NCBI RefSeq assembly: GCF_021729145.1
Contig: NZ_JAJSLW010000018.1
Coordinates: 43,018 to 107,017, forward strand
From: Membranihabitans maritimus
GTDB taxonomy: Bacteria > Bacteroidota > Bacteroidia > Chitinophagales > Saprospiraceae
DNA length: 64,000 bases
Reading direction: 5' to 3'
Part shown: piece by piece, positions 28,524 to 36,727 of the stretch
Numbering within the stretch: position 1 is the stretch's first letter
Layout: each line of letters begins with the position of its first letter
Notes under the pieces: model-generated
What the model saw: only the letters and a program-made list of their open reading frames with translations
Told to the model about the DNA's origin: nothing
Databases searched by the model: none
Made by a program: the position numbers and the translations under genes

Positions 28524-29516
28524 ATGATCAAAAAACTTAGATCCTTTAGAGCTGGTGCTACCCCTCTAATAGAACTGCACTATATATTTGAGAAGGAGAG
28601 ATTTGATATGTACGCCAAACTGGAATATATGAATCCTGGGGGCAGTCTCAAAGATCGCACCTCAAAAGCCATTCTTCTCAATGCCCTGGAAGAAGGCAAG
28701 ATCAATAAAAAGACAACTATAATAGAATCAACTTCCGGCAACATGGGTATTGGTTTGGCACGAATATGCAAACACCTGGGATTGCCGCTCATTCTGGTCA
28801 TTGATCCGTATATAAATGCCATTACGATTAAAATTCTAAAAGTCTATGGTGTAGATATTATTCAGGTAGACACTGAAGATGGCAATGGCGGATATTTAAA
28901 AAGTAGAATGAAGAAAGTCCGTGAATTAATCGATTGCACCCCTAATAGTTTCAATCCCGACCAGTATCGCAATCGCATTAGTCCTCAGGCTCATTATCAA
29001 ACCGTCAGGGAAATTATAGACCAGTTACCGAAACCACCTGATTATGTAATAGTACCTACCAGTACTTGCGGCACTTTGATGGGGATCTCACGCGCTTTTA
29101 AAGACTATTACAATATTTCACCTTATATAATCGCGGTGGATGTAAAAGGCAGCATTATTTTTGACGACAAACCAAAGAAAAGAAGAATACCCGGAATGGG
29201 CTCTTCGCGAAAATCGGATTTTTTGGATATGAAATATATCGATGAAGTTGTCCTTGTCTCGGAAGACGAGATCATCAAAGCTTGCCATAAACTTATGGAA
29301 AAGGAAAGCATCCTTATAGGGGGTTCCTCCGGAGCAGTAGTTGCTGCAATAGAAAAGCTCAGGAAGAATGTAGAACCGAATAGGACCGTTATTGGAATTT
29401 TTGCTGACAGTGGAGAAAGATATCTCGATACTATATTCAATCCGCTATGGCTAAAAAAGAATAAAAATGATCTGGAAGAAGAAACACTTGAGACAAGAAA
29501 CCATTTCGAATACTAA
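28524..29516 (+). CDS. SbnA/CysK-like PLP-dependent synthase
   Basis: 330 residues, fold type II PLP enzyme: NPGGSLKDR (Schiff-base Lys near residue 41), STSGNMGIGLA (phosphate-binding loop), TSTCGTLMGIS and GGSSGAVVAA. The GNMGIGLA loop and VIDPYINAI segment fit SbnA, which joins O-phosphoserine and glutamate to make N-(2-amino-2-carboxyethyl)-glutamate, the precursor of 2,3-diaminopropionate, better than housekeeping CysK. The next two genes overlap it by 50 and then 20 bases and encode an FAD/NAD(P)-binding protein and a decarboxylase, so it works in a dedicated pathway rather than in cysteine synthesis. Confidence 0.82.
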   Translation: MIKKLRSFRAGATPLIELHYIFEKERFDMYAKLEYMNPGGSLKDRTSKAILLNALEEGKINKKTTIIESTSGNMGIGLARICKHLGLPLILVIDPYINAITIKILKVYGVDIIQVDTEDGNGGYLKSRMKKVRELIDCTPNSFNPDQYRNRISPQAHYQTVREIIDQLPKPPDYVIVPTSTCGTLMGISRAFKDYYNISPYIIAVDVKGSIIFDDKPKKRRIPGMGSSRKSDFLDMKYIDEVVLVSEDEIIKACHKLMEKESILIGGSSGAVVAAIEKLRKNVEPNRTVIGIFADSGERYLDTIFNPLWLKKNKNDLEEETLETRNHFEY

Positions 29517-31263
29517 AATACTGGATGACTATATTTCCCGGTCAATTTCCGTATCGACGAAAGCTATTTCCATCGCTATCATCGGGGGTGGCCCCAAAGG
29601 CATGTATGCCCTGGAACGTTTATTAAGTGAACTACAAGCATGTGAAATTGAATGCGAAATACATTGGTTCAACGAAGACCTTTTTTTTGGGTGTGGCCCC
29701 AATTTCCGGACCACTCAGCCTGAATACCTTTTAATAAACTTCAGTATTGGAAACGTGAATGCACATACACCGAACCACAAAAATTCGATCATCAGGGAAT
29801 TTCCAGGTATGTATCAATGGGTACGAAACAACTGCCGAAAGAACCTAACAGTTCGCCCTACCGATTTTGCTTCCAGGGCATTAACAGGCATCTATTTACA
29901 AAATTACCTAACCCATATTTTACAAAATCTACCCCTCAATATTTCTCTGTCTCTTATCCCTGTAGGAATCTACAATATTAAACAAAAGAGTGACGGACGT
30001 CTGAATTTCCCCCATTTTTCTCCCACCTCTTATAGTAGTGTGCTTTTATGTACAGGGCATTGTTATACAAACACCACCCCGGACAAAACAGATGTTCATC
30101 CTTCCTGTCATTACTTGTCTTCTCCATACCCCATAGAAAAATTATCTTCACTCAATAACCAGAATCCCATTGCAATAATGGGAATGGGACTAACATTTAT
30201 TGATGTTGCATTGGCCCTGACGGAAGGGAAAGGCGGTTCATTTATCGAAAAGCCGGATATGACTTATACTCCTTGCGGAAAAGAACCGATTCTTTATCCG
30301 TTTTCAAGGAACAACCTGCCTATGATTCCACGCCCGGGCACCTATAAAGACCGTTATCAGCTGAGATATATCCACCGGAACTGGATAGATTCCTTAAGTA
30401 AAAAAGGAAAAATTGATTTTGTAACAACGGTATTGCCGGTCGTGAAAAAAGAAATTCAATTTGCATATTATTCCACCCTACTAAAAACGAGAGATGAAGA
30501 ATTCATTAGCAATTATATTTTACGCCTAAACCCGGAAGAAATTTTCGATTGGGAAAAATTGCTCTTTCCGAGTTTCAATAAGAAAAAATATACTACCTAT
30601 CAGCAATTTGTCGAAAGATACATGGAATCTATGATCCTTGAAGCAAAAAAAAGTGAGTTGGAAAGCCCCATATTGGCCGCAGCCGCTGTATGGAGGGAAG
30701 CATCTCCACTTATAAATCAACTATATAAATTTAATGGTTTTACAGGTAGTTCTATGCAACTATTTCTTCAATATTGGCATGGAAACTTCTCGCGAGTCAG
30801 TTTCGGCCCTCCCATAGAAAATATGAAGAAAATATTAGCTTTAACCAAAGCACGGATTATCCGATTTGAATTTAAAAGCGTCGAAAAAATAAATAAAAGC
30901 AGAATGGGCATTGAACTGGTTAGCCCCCATAAAAAATTCTTGTTTAAAACGTTTATTAATGCGCGAATTGCTCGTTCAAAATTTAGTATTGACAATAATG
31001 CTTTGTATTCTAATTTAAAAAACCAGGGATTAGCAAAAGCCCTTTTCAACGAAAAATTTTGTGTAGACTCGATTGAAATCGGCAAGAACGGTCGCTTGAT
31101 TCCCTCCGTTGAATCCCCTCATTATCCGCAATTATATGCCTATGGCACACCCACTGAAGGAACTGTATTGGATAATGATACACTATCCCGCAAGTTCCAT
31201 GATTTTGGATCGATGTGGGCCAAGACTATAAAAAACCAAGTTTATGAATTCCAAAACAGCTGA
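29467..31263 (+). CDS. FAD/NAD(P)-binding oxidoreductase of a small-molecule operon
   Basis: 598 residues. A Rossmann loop, IAIIGGGPKGMYALERLL, starts near residue 37 and is the NAD_binding_9 (PF13454) signature. A second dinucleotide loop is seen at PIAIMGMGLTFIDVALAL. The protein has segments such as HWFNEDLFFGCGPNFR and a C-terminal YAYGTPTEGTVLDND. Its start overlaps the synthase gene by 50 bases and its end overlaps the decarboxylase gene by 20 bases, so translation is coupled. In the staphyloferrin B pathway the corresponding oxidative step is done by SbnB, a different fold; this protein could replace it or modify the product. Substrate unknown. Confidence 0.8.
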   Translation: MIWKKKHLRQETISNTKILDDYISRSISVSTKAISIAIIGGGPKGMYALERLLSELQACEIECEIHWFNEDLFFGCGPNFRTTQPEYLLINFSIGNVNAHTPNHKNSIIREFPGMYQWVRNNCRKNLTVRPTDFASRALTGIYLQNYLTHILQNLPLNISLSLIPVGIYNIKQKSDGRLNFPHFSPTSYSSVLLCTGHCYTNTTPDKTDVHPSCHYLSSPYPIEKLSSLNNQNPIAIMGMGLTFIDVALALTEGKGGSFIEKPDMTYTPCGKEPILYPFSRNNLPMIPRPGTYKDRYQLRYIHRNWIDSLSKKGKIDFVTTVLPVVKKEIQFAYYSTLLKTRDEEFISNYILRLNPEEIFDWEKLLFPSFNKKKYTTYQQFVERYMESMILEAKKSELESPILAAAAVWREASPLINQLYKFNGFTGSSMQLFLQYWHGNFSRVSFGPPIENMKKILALTKARIIRFEFKSVEKINKSRMGIELVSPHKKFLFKTFINARIARSKFSIDNNALYSNLKNQGLAKALFNEKFCVDSIEIGKNGRLIPSVESPHYPQLYAYGTPTEGTVLDNDTLSRKFHDFGSMWAKTIKNQVYEFQNS

Positions 31264-32662
31264 TGATCTACCTAAACTCACCCCGATTATCCACCCGTGG
31301 GTAAATAGGTGTCTAAGACAGAAAAAATTAATAAACCGGGCGTTAAGAATATACGGTTCTCCCATTAATATTCATAATACAATCCCATTTGAAGAAAATG
31401 TTCGAAAATTTAAATCCATTTTTGAAAAATACGGTCTCAAGCACCGCATTTACTTCGCAAGAAAGGCCAATAAATGTATCTCTTTCCCAAAGGCCGCTTA
31501 TACAATGGGCGAAGCAATAGATACAGCCAGTTTGCGGGAACTAAGCCAGTGTCTATCCCTCGGAATTCCCGGAAGAAAAATAATAACTACAGCTGCTGTA
31601 AAAAACCAAAAACTTCTCAAAACCGCTGTTAACGACTCGGTTCCCATCGTAGTGGATAATGATGACGAATGTCTACTTATACAATCTATAGGTGAAGAAA
31701 CAGGTCTTGAAATCCCCGTAATAATCCGGGTCAGCCATTTTGTACAAAATGGAGAAAAATTGTACAGCAGATTTGGTTTCCCGGTAGACCACATCGCCGA
31801 TTGGATCCGGATGAACCTGGGAGAAAACCAAAAATATAATAAGCTCAGCTACCGGGGTTTGCATTTTCATCTCAACGGATATTCCTTTGAGCATCGCGCT
31901 ATTGCTTTGTGCCGGTGCCTGGATGCTATAAAACAATTAAAAGCCTATGGTTTTGAGACCAAATCATTGGATATGGGTGGTGGGTTTCTTGTCAATTACC
32001 TACTCCACAAATATCAATGGGATTCATTTTTCACAGAATTAAAAAGTGCACTTTTGGGCAAGAGGAGCCAAATAACTTTTGCCAACGATGGGCTTGGGTA
32101 CAGAGTATATAAAGGGAATATCATCGGGGAACCCAATGTATATCCATTTTATAATGAACTCAATAAGGAAAAAGTCCTGGAAGCCATCCTTACATATCAA
32201 TGCAATGGTGGTTCACCCCTCTGGAAAAGAATATCAGATTCCCAGGTTGAACTTAGGATTGAACCCGGACGTTCGTTATTGGATCAGGCAGGCATAACAA
32301 TCGCCCGGGTTTGCTTTCGAAAAAAAGATACCGAAGACAATTTATTGATAGGCGTGGAAATGAACCGTACCCAACTAAGAAGTTCAAGTGCTGATTTTTT
32401 ATTAGACCCCATTCATATACCCATAGAGAAAACATCTTCCCACCCCTCTTCGGGATATTTGGTCGGAGCATACTGCCTGGAACAAGAATTAATCCTTAAA
32501 AGGAAAATTAGTTTCTCCACGTTACCGAAAGTTGGAGATTGGATTGTTTTTCCAAACACCGCCGGTTATATGATGCACTTCTATGAATCCGAAGCTCATT
32601 TGTTTGAATTGGCGACGAATTTGTTTTACAAGGAAAATGATTTGGTCAAAGATGGAAGCTGA
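31244..32662 (+). CDS. Y4yA/LysA-like PLP-dependent decarboxylase
   Basis: 472 residues, alanine-racemase-type barrel followed by a beta domain. FARKANKCISFPKA holds the PLP lysine, and the LHFHLNGYS, LDMGGGFLVNY, and RIEPGRSLLDQAG segments match the diaminopimelate/ornithine decarboxylase group. The whole reads best as the Y4yA subfamily, named after a rhizobial plasmid ORF. Relatives such as SbnH decarboxylate amino-acid intermediates of carboxylate siderophores. It is the third gene of the overlapping operon. No NRPS or IucA/C-type synthetase is visible in the window to finish a classical siderophore. Confidence 0.85.
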   Translation: MNSKTADDLPKLTPIIHPWVNRCLRQKKLINRALRIYGSPINIHNTIPFEENVRKFKSIFEKYGLKHRIYFARKANKCISFPKAAYTMGEAIDTASLRELSQCLSLGIPGRKIITTAAVKNQKLLKTAVNDSVPIVVDNDDECLLIQSIGEETGLEIPVIIRVSHFVQNGEKLYSRFGFPVDHIADWIRMNLGENQKYNKLSYRGLHFHLNGYSFEHRAIALCRCLDAIKQLKAYGFETKSLDMGGGFLVNYLLHKYQWDSFFTELKSALLGKRSQITFANDGLGYRVYKGNIIGEPNVYPFYNELNKEKVLEAILTYQCNGGSPLWKRISDSQVELRIEPGRSLLDQAGITIARVCFRKKDTEDNLLIGVEMNRTQLRSSSADFLLDPIHIPIEKTSSHPSSGYLVGAYCLEQELILKRKISFSTLPKVGDWIVFPNTAGYMMHFYESEAHLFELATNLFYKENDLVKDGS

Positions 32663-33367
32663 ATTCAATACTTCATCTACCCGAAAACTCTGGCGAATAT
32701 TTTTAACGACGCTTGCCCTCCTAAGGTCTACCGTATAAGGACACATCTTTTTTTAACAATCTAGTAGCGTACCTATCGCACGCAATATAATGTTTCTATC
32801 CTATTTCTACCCACTCTTTATCCCGCTGGGACAATTTCGAAGAGTGCCGTACATACGTACCTTCAATAGGTACTCACTGTAGGTATACCCGGGGCGTTTT
32901 GGTTGGCCGGTTTGATGGGTTGGGAAAAATCGTCGATGACGAAGAGAAAAACGCAGGCATAGTCGTAACTACGGCGTCCCGGAAACATTCGGGATTCGAT
33001 GAAGTAAGCGGCGATTTTCCCTCGCCCCGAAGGGATCCCAATGGGACAGAAACTGGTCAAATTAAATCGGTTTGGGTATGAAAGTGGGTACAATTGTTAA
33101 TTCCCATGCCTTAGGTACGGTATATGTGAGGAATGCACGATGGATTTGAGTGGATATAATGTTTTTTTAGATGTGTACAAACTACAGTCCTATGGTAGGT
33201 AGTCTCAGAAAAGGCTTTCAATTTAAGTTTATTTGGGATAAGCTCCGGTATTTGCTCAATTAATTTAAATATTAACCCAATAACTGAATTCATGTGATTT
33301 GGTTAGCAACACCCATTTTTATTACCTATATTAAGATAATTCAATAATTACGAAATAAAATTTAAAA
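32663..33367. other. 705-base intergenic region with a GC-richer block
   Basis: No gene is supported; the open frames here are short and uncharacteristic. Bases 32888-33080 are GC-richer and contain GGGACAGAAACTGGTCAAATT (core CTGGTCAAATT at 33053-33063), related to the block at 13735-13955 in the opposite orientation. This suggests a degenerate mobile or intergenic repeat. Confidence 0.4.
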
Positions 33368-33850
33368 ATGGAAAATTTAAAAGAATTATTTGAGCAGCAG
33401 ATACAGGATCTTTATAGTGCAGAAGATCAATTAGTAGAAGCTTTACCCAAAATGGTAATGAATGCCAGTGATGAAAAACTGAAAAGAGCCTTTGAAAATC
33501 ACCTGGATGAAACAAAGCAACACAAAATGAGATTGAAGGAAATTTGTGACCAACTGGAAATAAATCCTAACGGCGAAACCTGTAAGGCCATGAAAGGTCT
33601 TATAAAGGAAGCTGAAAACTTTCTTAATGAAGTAAAGGATGACGACGTAAAGCAAGCAGGAATGATCGCGGAAGCACAAAGGGTAGAGCACTATGAAATT
33701 TCAGGATACGGAACAGCAGCGAGATATGCCAAAGAATTGGGATATGACGACATCGCCAAAAAGCTTCAAAGCACCTTGCATGAGGAATATAATGCAGACG
33801 ACGTCCTAACTAACTTAGCGGAAAATCGACTAAACAAAAAGGCTAGCTGA
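33368..33850 (+). CDS. DUF892 ferritin-like protein (YciF family)
   Basis: 160 residues, matching the YciE/YciF family in length and sequence: LFEQQIQDLYSAEDQLVEALPKM, HLDETKQHKMRL, GLIKEAE and EAQRVEHYEISGYGTAARYA. The E...ExxH pattern forms a di-metal site in a four-helix bundle. YciF-like proteins are general-stress proteins of unclear activity. A good terminator follows. Confidence 0.93.
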   Translation: MENLKELFEQQIQDLYSAEDQLVEALPKMVMNASDEKLKRAFENHLDETKQHKMRLKEICDQLEINPNGETCKAMKGLIKEAENFLNEVKDDDVKQAGMIAEAQRVEHYEISGYGTAARYAKELGYDDIAKKLQSTLHEEYNADDVLTNLAENRLNKKAS

Positions 33851-33862
33851 TCTTTTGAATCA

Positions 33863-33891
33863 TCAAAGCCCGTCATAGAAACGGGCTTTGA
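33863..33891 (+). terminator. Rho-independent-type terminator after the DUF892 gene
   Basis: TCAAAGCCCGT (33863-33873) pairs with ACGGGCTTTGA (33881-33891) around a 7-base loop, 12 bases after the stop codon. Confidence 0.85.
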
Positions 33892-33903
33892 TTAACTTAA
33901 ACC

Positions 33904-33926
33904 CGGAAAATGCACAACATTTTCCG
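33904..33926. repeat. 9-bp perfect inverted repeat
   Basis: CGGAAAATG (33904-33912) and CATTTTCCG (33918-33926) with a 5-base spacer, directly after the terminator. It may be a second transcription stop or a protein-binding site. Confidence 0.6.
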
Positions 33927-34006
33927 CCCGGAGGGTAGACGGATTGCAAAATGTTAATTATTAGATAGTTATGAAGTAAATGCTAATTTGTCAGTTTCGT
34001 GTCACA

Positions 34007-34020
34007 CCCCAAATTTGGGG
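34007..34020. promoter_or_regulatory. Perfect 14-bp palindrome upstream of the 34168 gene
   Basis: CCCCAAATTTGGGG is fully self-complementary and stands in AT-rich sequence about 150 bases before the membrane-protein gene. Its symmetry fits a dimeric regulator operator; the regulator is unknown. Confidence 0.45.
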
Positions 34021-34100
34021 TATAAATATTTTGCATTTGTCTAGGTTAACCCTGACATATTACTTTGAAAAGTAACTATTTTAAAAGTGATATCGTCATT

Positions 34101-34121
34101 ATTCATGATTTTGTCATGAAT
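34101..34121. promoter_or_regulatory. 8-bp inverted repeat upstream of the 34168 gene
   Basis: ATTCATGA (34101-34108) and TCATGAAT (34114-34121) with a 5-base spacer, about 47 bases before the start codon. It is a second candidate operator in the same control region. Confidence 0.4.
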
Positions 34122-34167
34122 AAAGCGGGTTAAAATAGAGGAAAATTAATTTGGAAGTTCTTCATAT

Positions 34168-34608
34168 ATGAATGTAACCACTTTTTTAATAGCCTGGATT
34201 TTATCAGTAATTACCATGACGTTGTTTAGTGCCCTTATCGCACGAATTACCGGAAAGAAAATGGTAGAACCCGTCTTGATCAGTGAACTGATTCATCGAT
34301 TTTATTATCGTTCCGGTGGCACCCGACGCAGTCTTTATATAGGATGGGCGATTCATTTTTTAGTGGGTATTTTCTTTCTGTTATTGTATGAACTATTATG
34401 GCTTCTCACAGGTTTTGAACGGGTTCTATTGTGGGGATTTGTCTTCGGTGCTATCATGGGAATTTTAGGTATACTGGGCTGGATCGGAATATTTATTATT
34501 CACCCCCGGCCGCCGAAATTGCATTTTACACTTTATTACCTCCAGCTATTTTTTGCCCATATAGTATTTAGTATTACTTCTTTAATCATATATCACATAT
34601 TTCTCTGA
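34168..34608 (+). CDS. Four-helix membrane protein, unknown function
   Basis: 146 residues with four hydrophobic segments: TFLIAWILSVITMTLFSALIA, IGWAIHFLVGIFFLLLYELLW, VLLWGFVFGAIMGILGILGW and LQLFFAHIVFSITSLIIYHIF. A loop between helices 1 and 2 holds HRFYYRSGGTRRS. No known domain is recognised. It is a single gene with an unusually palindrome-rich upstream region. Confidence 0.72.
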   Translation: MNVTTFLIAWILSVITMTLFSALIARITGKKMVEPVLISELIHRFYYRSGGTRRSLYIGWAIHFLVGIFFLLLYELLWLLTGFERVLLWGFVFGAIMGILGILGWIGIFIIHPRPPKLHFTLYYLQLFFAHIVFSITSLIIYHIFL

Positions 34609-34727
34609 CTATATTATATCAGTGTAGTTTATAGTGTGGTTCATTAAATCTTTTCTTTGACGCCCTAAAAAGGAATATAAATACACAAGTTCACGAGAAC
34701 TGATATATTTTACCTGTATTTGAAATA

Positions 34728-34951
34728 AGCCGGCCTCTGTAAACCCGCTTTCCTTACAAATATTTCTTTTTCCCAATTTTACGGATACTTTCTACCATGG
34801 TGTGCTAAATATTCTATTACACCTCAAATTGCAAAGGATTATCCCTGAGTATATTCACTCCAAATTTCAAGAATATTTAGGATTCAAACAACTTAAAAAC
34901 GGAGAAGACCGGGTAGTATTTAACGAAATAAGAGGAGTTAATTCACAATAA
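34728..34951 (+). pseudogene. Decayed coding remnant, family unknown
   Basis: A 73-codon frame without an ATG reads protein-like: FLTNISFSQFYGYFLPW, then CAKYSITPQIAKDYPEYIH and KFQEYLGFKQLKNG, ending TAA at 34949-34951, where it overlaps the 3' end of the reverse sigma gene. A distantly similar phrase (FVEYLGFRPLENS) occurs in the 51452-52051 region. Both could be ends of the same lost gene family. I cannot name it. Confidence 0.35.
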
Positions 34952-35473
34952 TCCGATAATCAATAATATCATTATACTCTCTGTAGAAATGTGATTCCGG
35001 ACATAATTATTAGCCTGTACGAGATGGTTTTTCACTGTATTCGGGGATAAATTAAGCTTTTCAGCTATATCCTTTAACGAAAGGTCCTGAAATTTGCTCA
35101 TACGGTATACGGTCTGCTGTCGCGGGGGAAGGGCATTAATGGTTTGATCCAAAATAGAGCGCATGTGTTCTTCATCGATACGCTTTTCCATATCAGTACA
35201 GGCGTTTTCCCAAATTTGTATAAACTGCTCATGATTCTTCCGGTCCCGGGCGGCTTTGCGGAAATAATCAATAACCCTGTTCTTGGTGGTGAGGAAAACA
35301 TATCTATTAATATCTTCCATATCCAGTACCTTGTCCTTATTCAGGCAAAGGGATAAAAATACTTCCTGGGTAAGGTCTTTGGCCAAATCCTCATTATACA
35401 CGTTGGACAGGATAAAGCCGTACACTTTATCTTTGTATAATAAAAAAACCTGTTCCATACTATCGTACGCCAT
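34943..35473 (-). CDS. FecI-type ECF sigma factor of a polysaccharide locus
   Basis: 176 residues with region 2 (VYNEDLAKDLTQEVFLSL, NRYVFLTTKNRVIDYFRKA) and region 4 (LPPRQQTVYRMSKFQDLSLKDIAEKLNLSPNTVKNHL). It ends in a short hydrophobic tail (SIMILLIIGLL). It is divergent from a FecR-type anti-sigma gene followed by SusC and SusD, the standard arrangement in which the sigma factor drives the SusC/D operon on substrate sensing through the STN domain of SusC. Confidence 0.93.
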   Translation of the reverse strand: MAYDSMEQVFLLYKDKVYGFILSNVYNEDLAKDLTQEVFLSLCLNKDKVLDMEDINRYVFLTTKNRVIDYFRKAARDRKNHEQFIQIWENACTDMEKRIDEEHMRSILDQTINALPPRQQTVYRMSKFQDLSLKDIAEKLNLSPNTVKNHLVQANNYVRNHISTESIMILLIIGLL

Positions 35474-35679
35474 CCACCATATATATTCTAAAAAGACTAA
35501 TAAAGTAGCCTATTCAATAATAAAGCTAAAAAAAATTTAAAAAAGTTGCTTACCACTAGTCCTGAATCCTATTTACATCGTTTTATATAACCTCAAAACG
35601 ACAATACAAATATACACTAAAGACATTATTGTCTCAAAGAAATCAAACAATTATTTGAAAATGATAAAATTTATATGAT

Positions 35680-36654
35680 TTGAAATCAAAAATAGATATA
35701 GAAACTATCTACCGAAAATATCTCAATAAAACCGCCAGCAAAGAGGAGATCGAATGGCTCCTTGACTGGATGTATAAAAATAATAATTCAGATATCCTTT
35801 TGAAAGAAATGGAAAGAAATTGGGATGCTTCCAATTCTAGTTTCAAAGGTAGTTGGAAAGAAATTGAGCAGCAATTAGCCATTGCTGAAAGGAAAGCTTC
35901 CCCACGAAAAGTCCGTTATTTGAAGTTTGTAAAATACGCAGCTGCAGCTATTATTATACCCCTTATAGCAACCCTTGGTATCTGGTGGTTGACTTCGCAG
36001 CAAGATATTTACTACTCAACAGAATATGGTGAAACCCAATCCATAGAACTTCCAGATGGCAGCCAGATAATCCTCAATGCCAATTCTGAAATTTCATGGT
36101 CGGGCAATTGGGAGAAGACCGGTTCCCGAAAAGTAACCTTAAATGGGGAGGCTTTTTTTGATGTGGTACAAATATCCGATACAGAAAAAGTAAAAATTCC
36201 CTTTGATGTAATAACGGAGGACATCACGATAAAGGTTCTGGGTACTTCATTCAATGTAAGCAACAGGTCGGAAGAAACAAATGTTTACCTGGAATCGGGC
36301 AAAGTGGAATTAGATTTTAAGGATCTTACGTTAGAAAATGAAGAAATGGTCCCGGGAGAATCCATAAATTATTCAAAAATTAATGGTAATGTTTCCCGGC
36401 ACAATAGCACATTAGTAGAAAGTGCTTCCTGGAAAGACGGCAGTTTGATTTATAAGCAAGAGCCTTTATCGCGAGTTCTACGGGATATAAAAAACAATTA
36501 CGGTAAAAAAATAGAGGTAAATGACTCCACCCTGTTAAATAAAAAGGTAACGGTTGGGCTTCCTTATACTAATTGGGAAATGGTCGTCGAATCACTTGAG
36601 TTGATGCTTGATCTCAATATACAAAAAACAAAAGATGGAATAATATTACAATAA
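35680..36654 (+). CDS. FecR-type anti-sigma factor
   Basis: 324 residues, from a TTG start at 35680; no ATG precedes it in frame. It has a cytoplasmic N-terminal ~85 residues, one transmembrane helix (AAAAIIIPLIATLGIWWLTS), the FecR domain (STEYGETQSIELPDGSQIILN, VKVLGTSFNV-like KVLGTSFNVSNRSE) and a C-terminal DUF4974-type domain (SRVLRDIKNNYGKKIEV). It should hold the divergent sigma factor inactive until the SusC plug signals. Confidence 0.92.
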   Translation: MKSKIDIETIYRKYLNKTASKEEIEWLLDWMYKNNNSDILLKEMERNWDASNSSFKGSWKEIEQQLAIAERKASPRKVRYLKFVKYAAAAIIIPLIATLGIWWLTSQQDIYYSTEYGETQSIELPDGSQIILNANSEISWSGNWEKTGSRKVTLNGEAFFDVVQISDTEKVKIPFDVITEDITIKVLGTSFNVSNRSEETNVYLESGKVELDFKDLTLENEEMVPGESINYSKINGNVSRHNSTLVESASWKDGSLIYKQEPLSRVLRDIKNNYGKKIEVNDSTLLNKKVTVGLPYTNWEMVVESLELMLDLNIQKTKDGIILQ

Positions 36655-36669
36655 GATAGAAAAAGTGAA

Positions 36670-36697
36670 CAGGAAATTGCGTGGGACCGGTTTCCTG
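36670..36697 (+). other. Hairpin between the FecR and SusC genes
   Basis: CAGGAAA (36670-36676) pairs with TTTCCTG (36691-36697) around a 14-base loop containing a smaller GTGGG/CCCAC pairing option. It may attenuate read-through from FecR into SusC. Confidence 0.4.
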
Positions 36698-36727
36698 CCC
36701 ACTATTCGTTAACTAAAAAATCCAAAG

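Noticed and set aside
28524..32662. Reading the operon as a staphyloferrin B pathway
   Set aside because: No SbnB-fold protein, no IucA/C-type synthetase and no siderophore exporter is present; only the synthase and decarboxylase resemble that pathway.
32899..33081. 60-codon forward frame in the GC-richer block
   Set aside because: Better explained as part of a noncoding degenerate repeat shared with 13735-13955.
34943..36654. Iron-uptake regulation by FecI/FecR
   Set aside because: The genes that follow are SusC and SusD with polysaccharide-degrading enzymes, so this is glycan-responsive rather than iron-citrate control.
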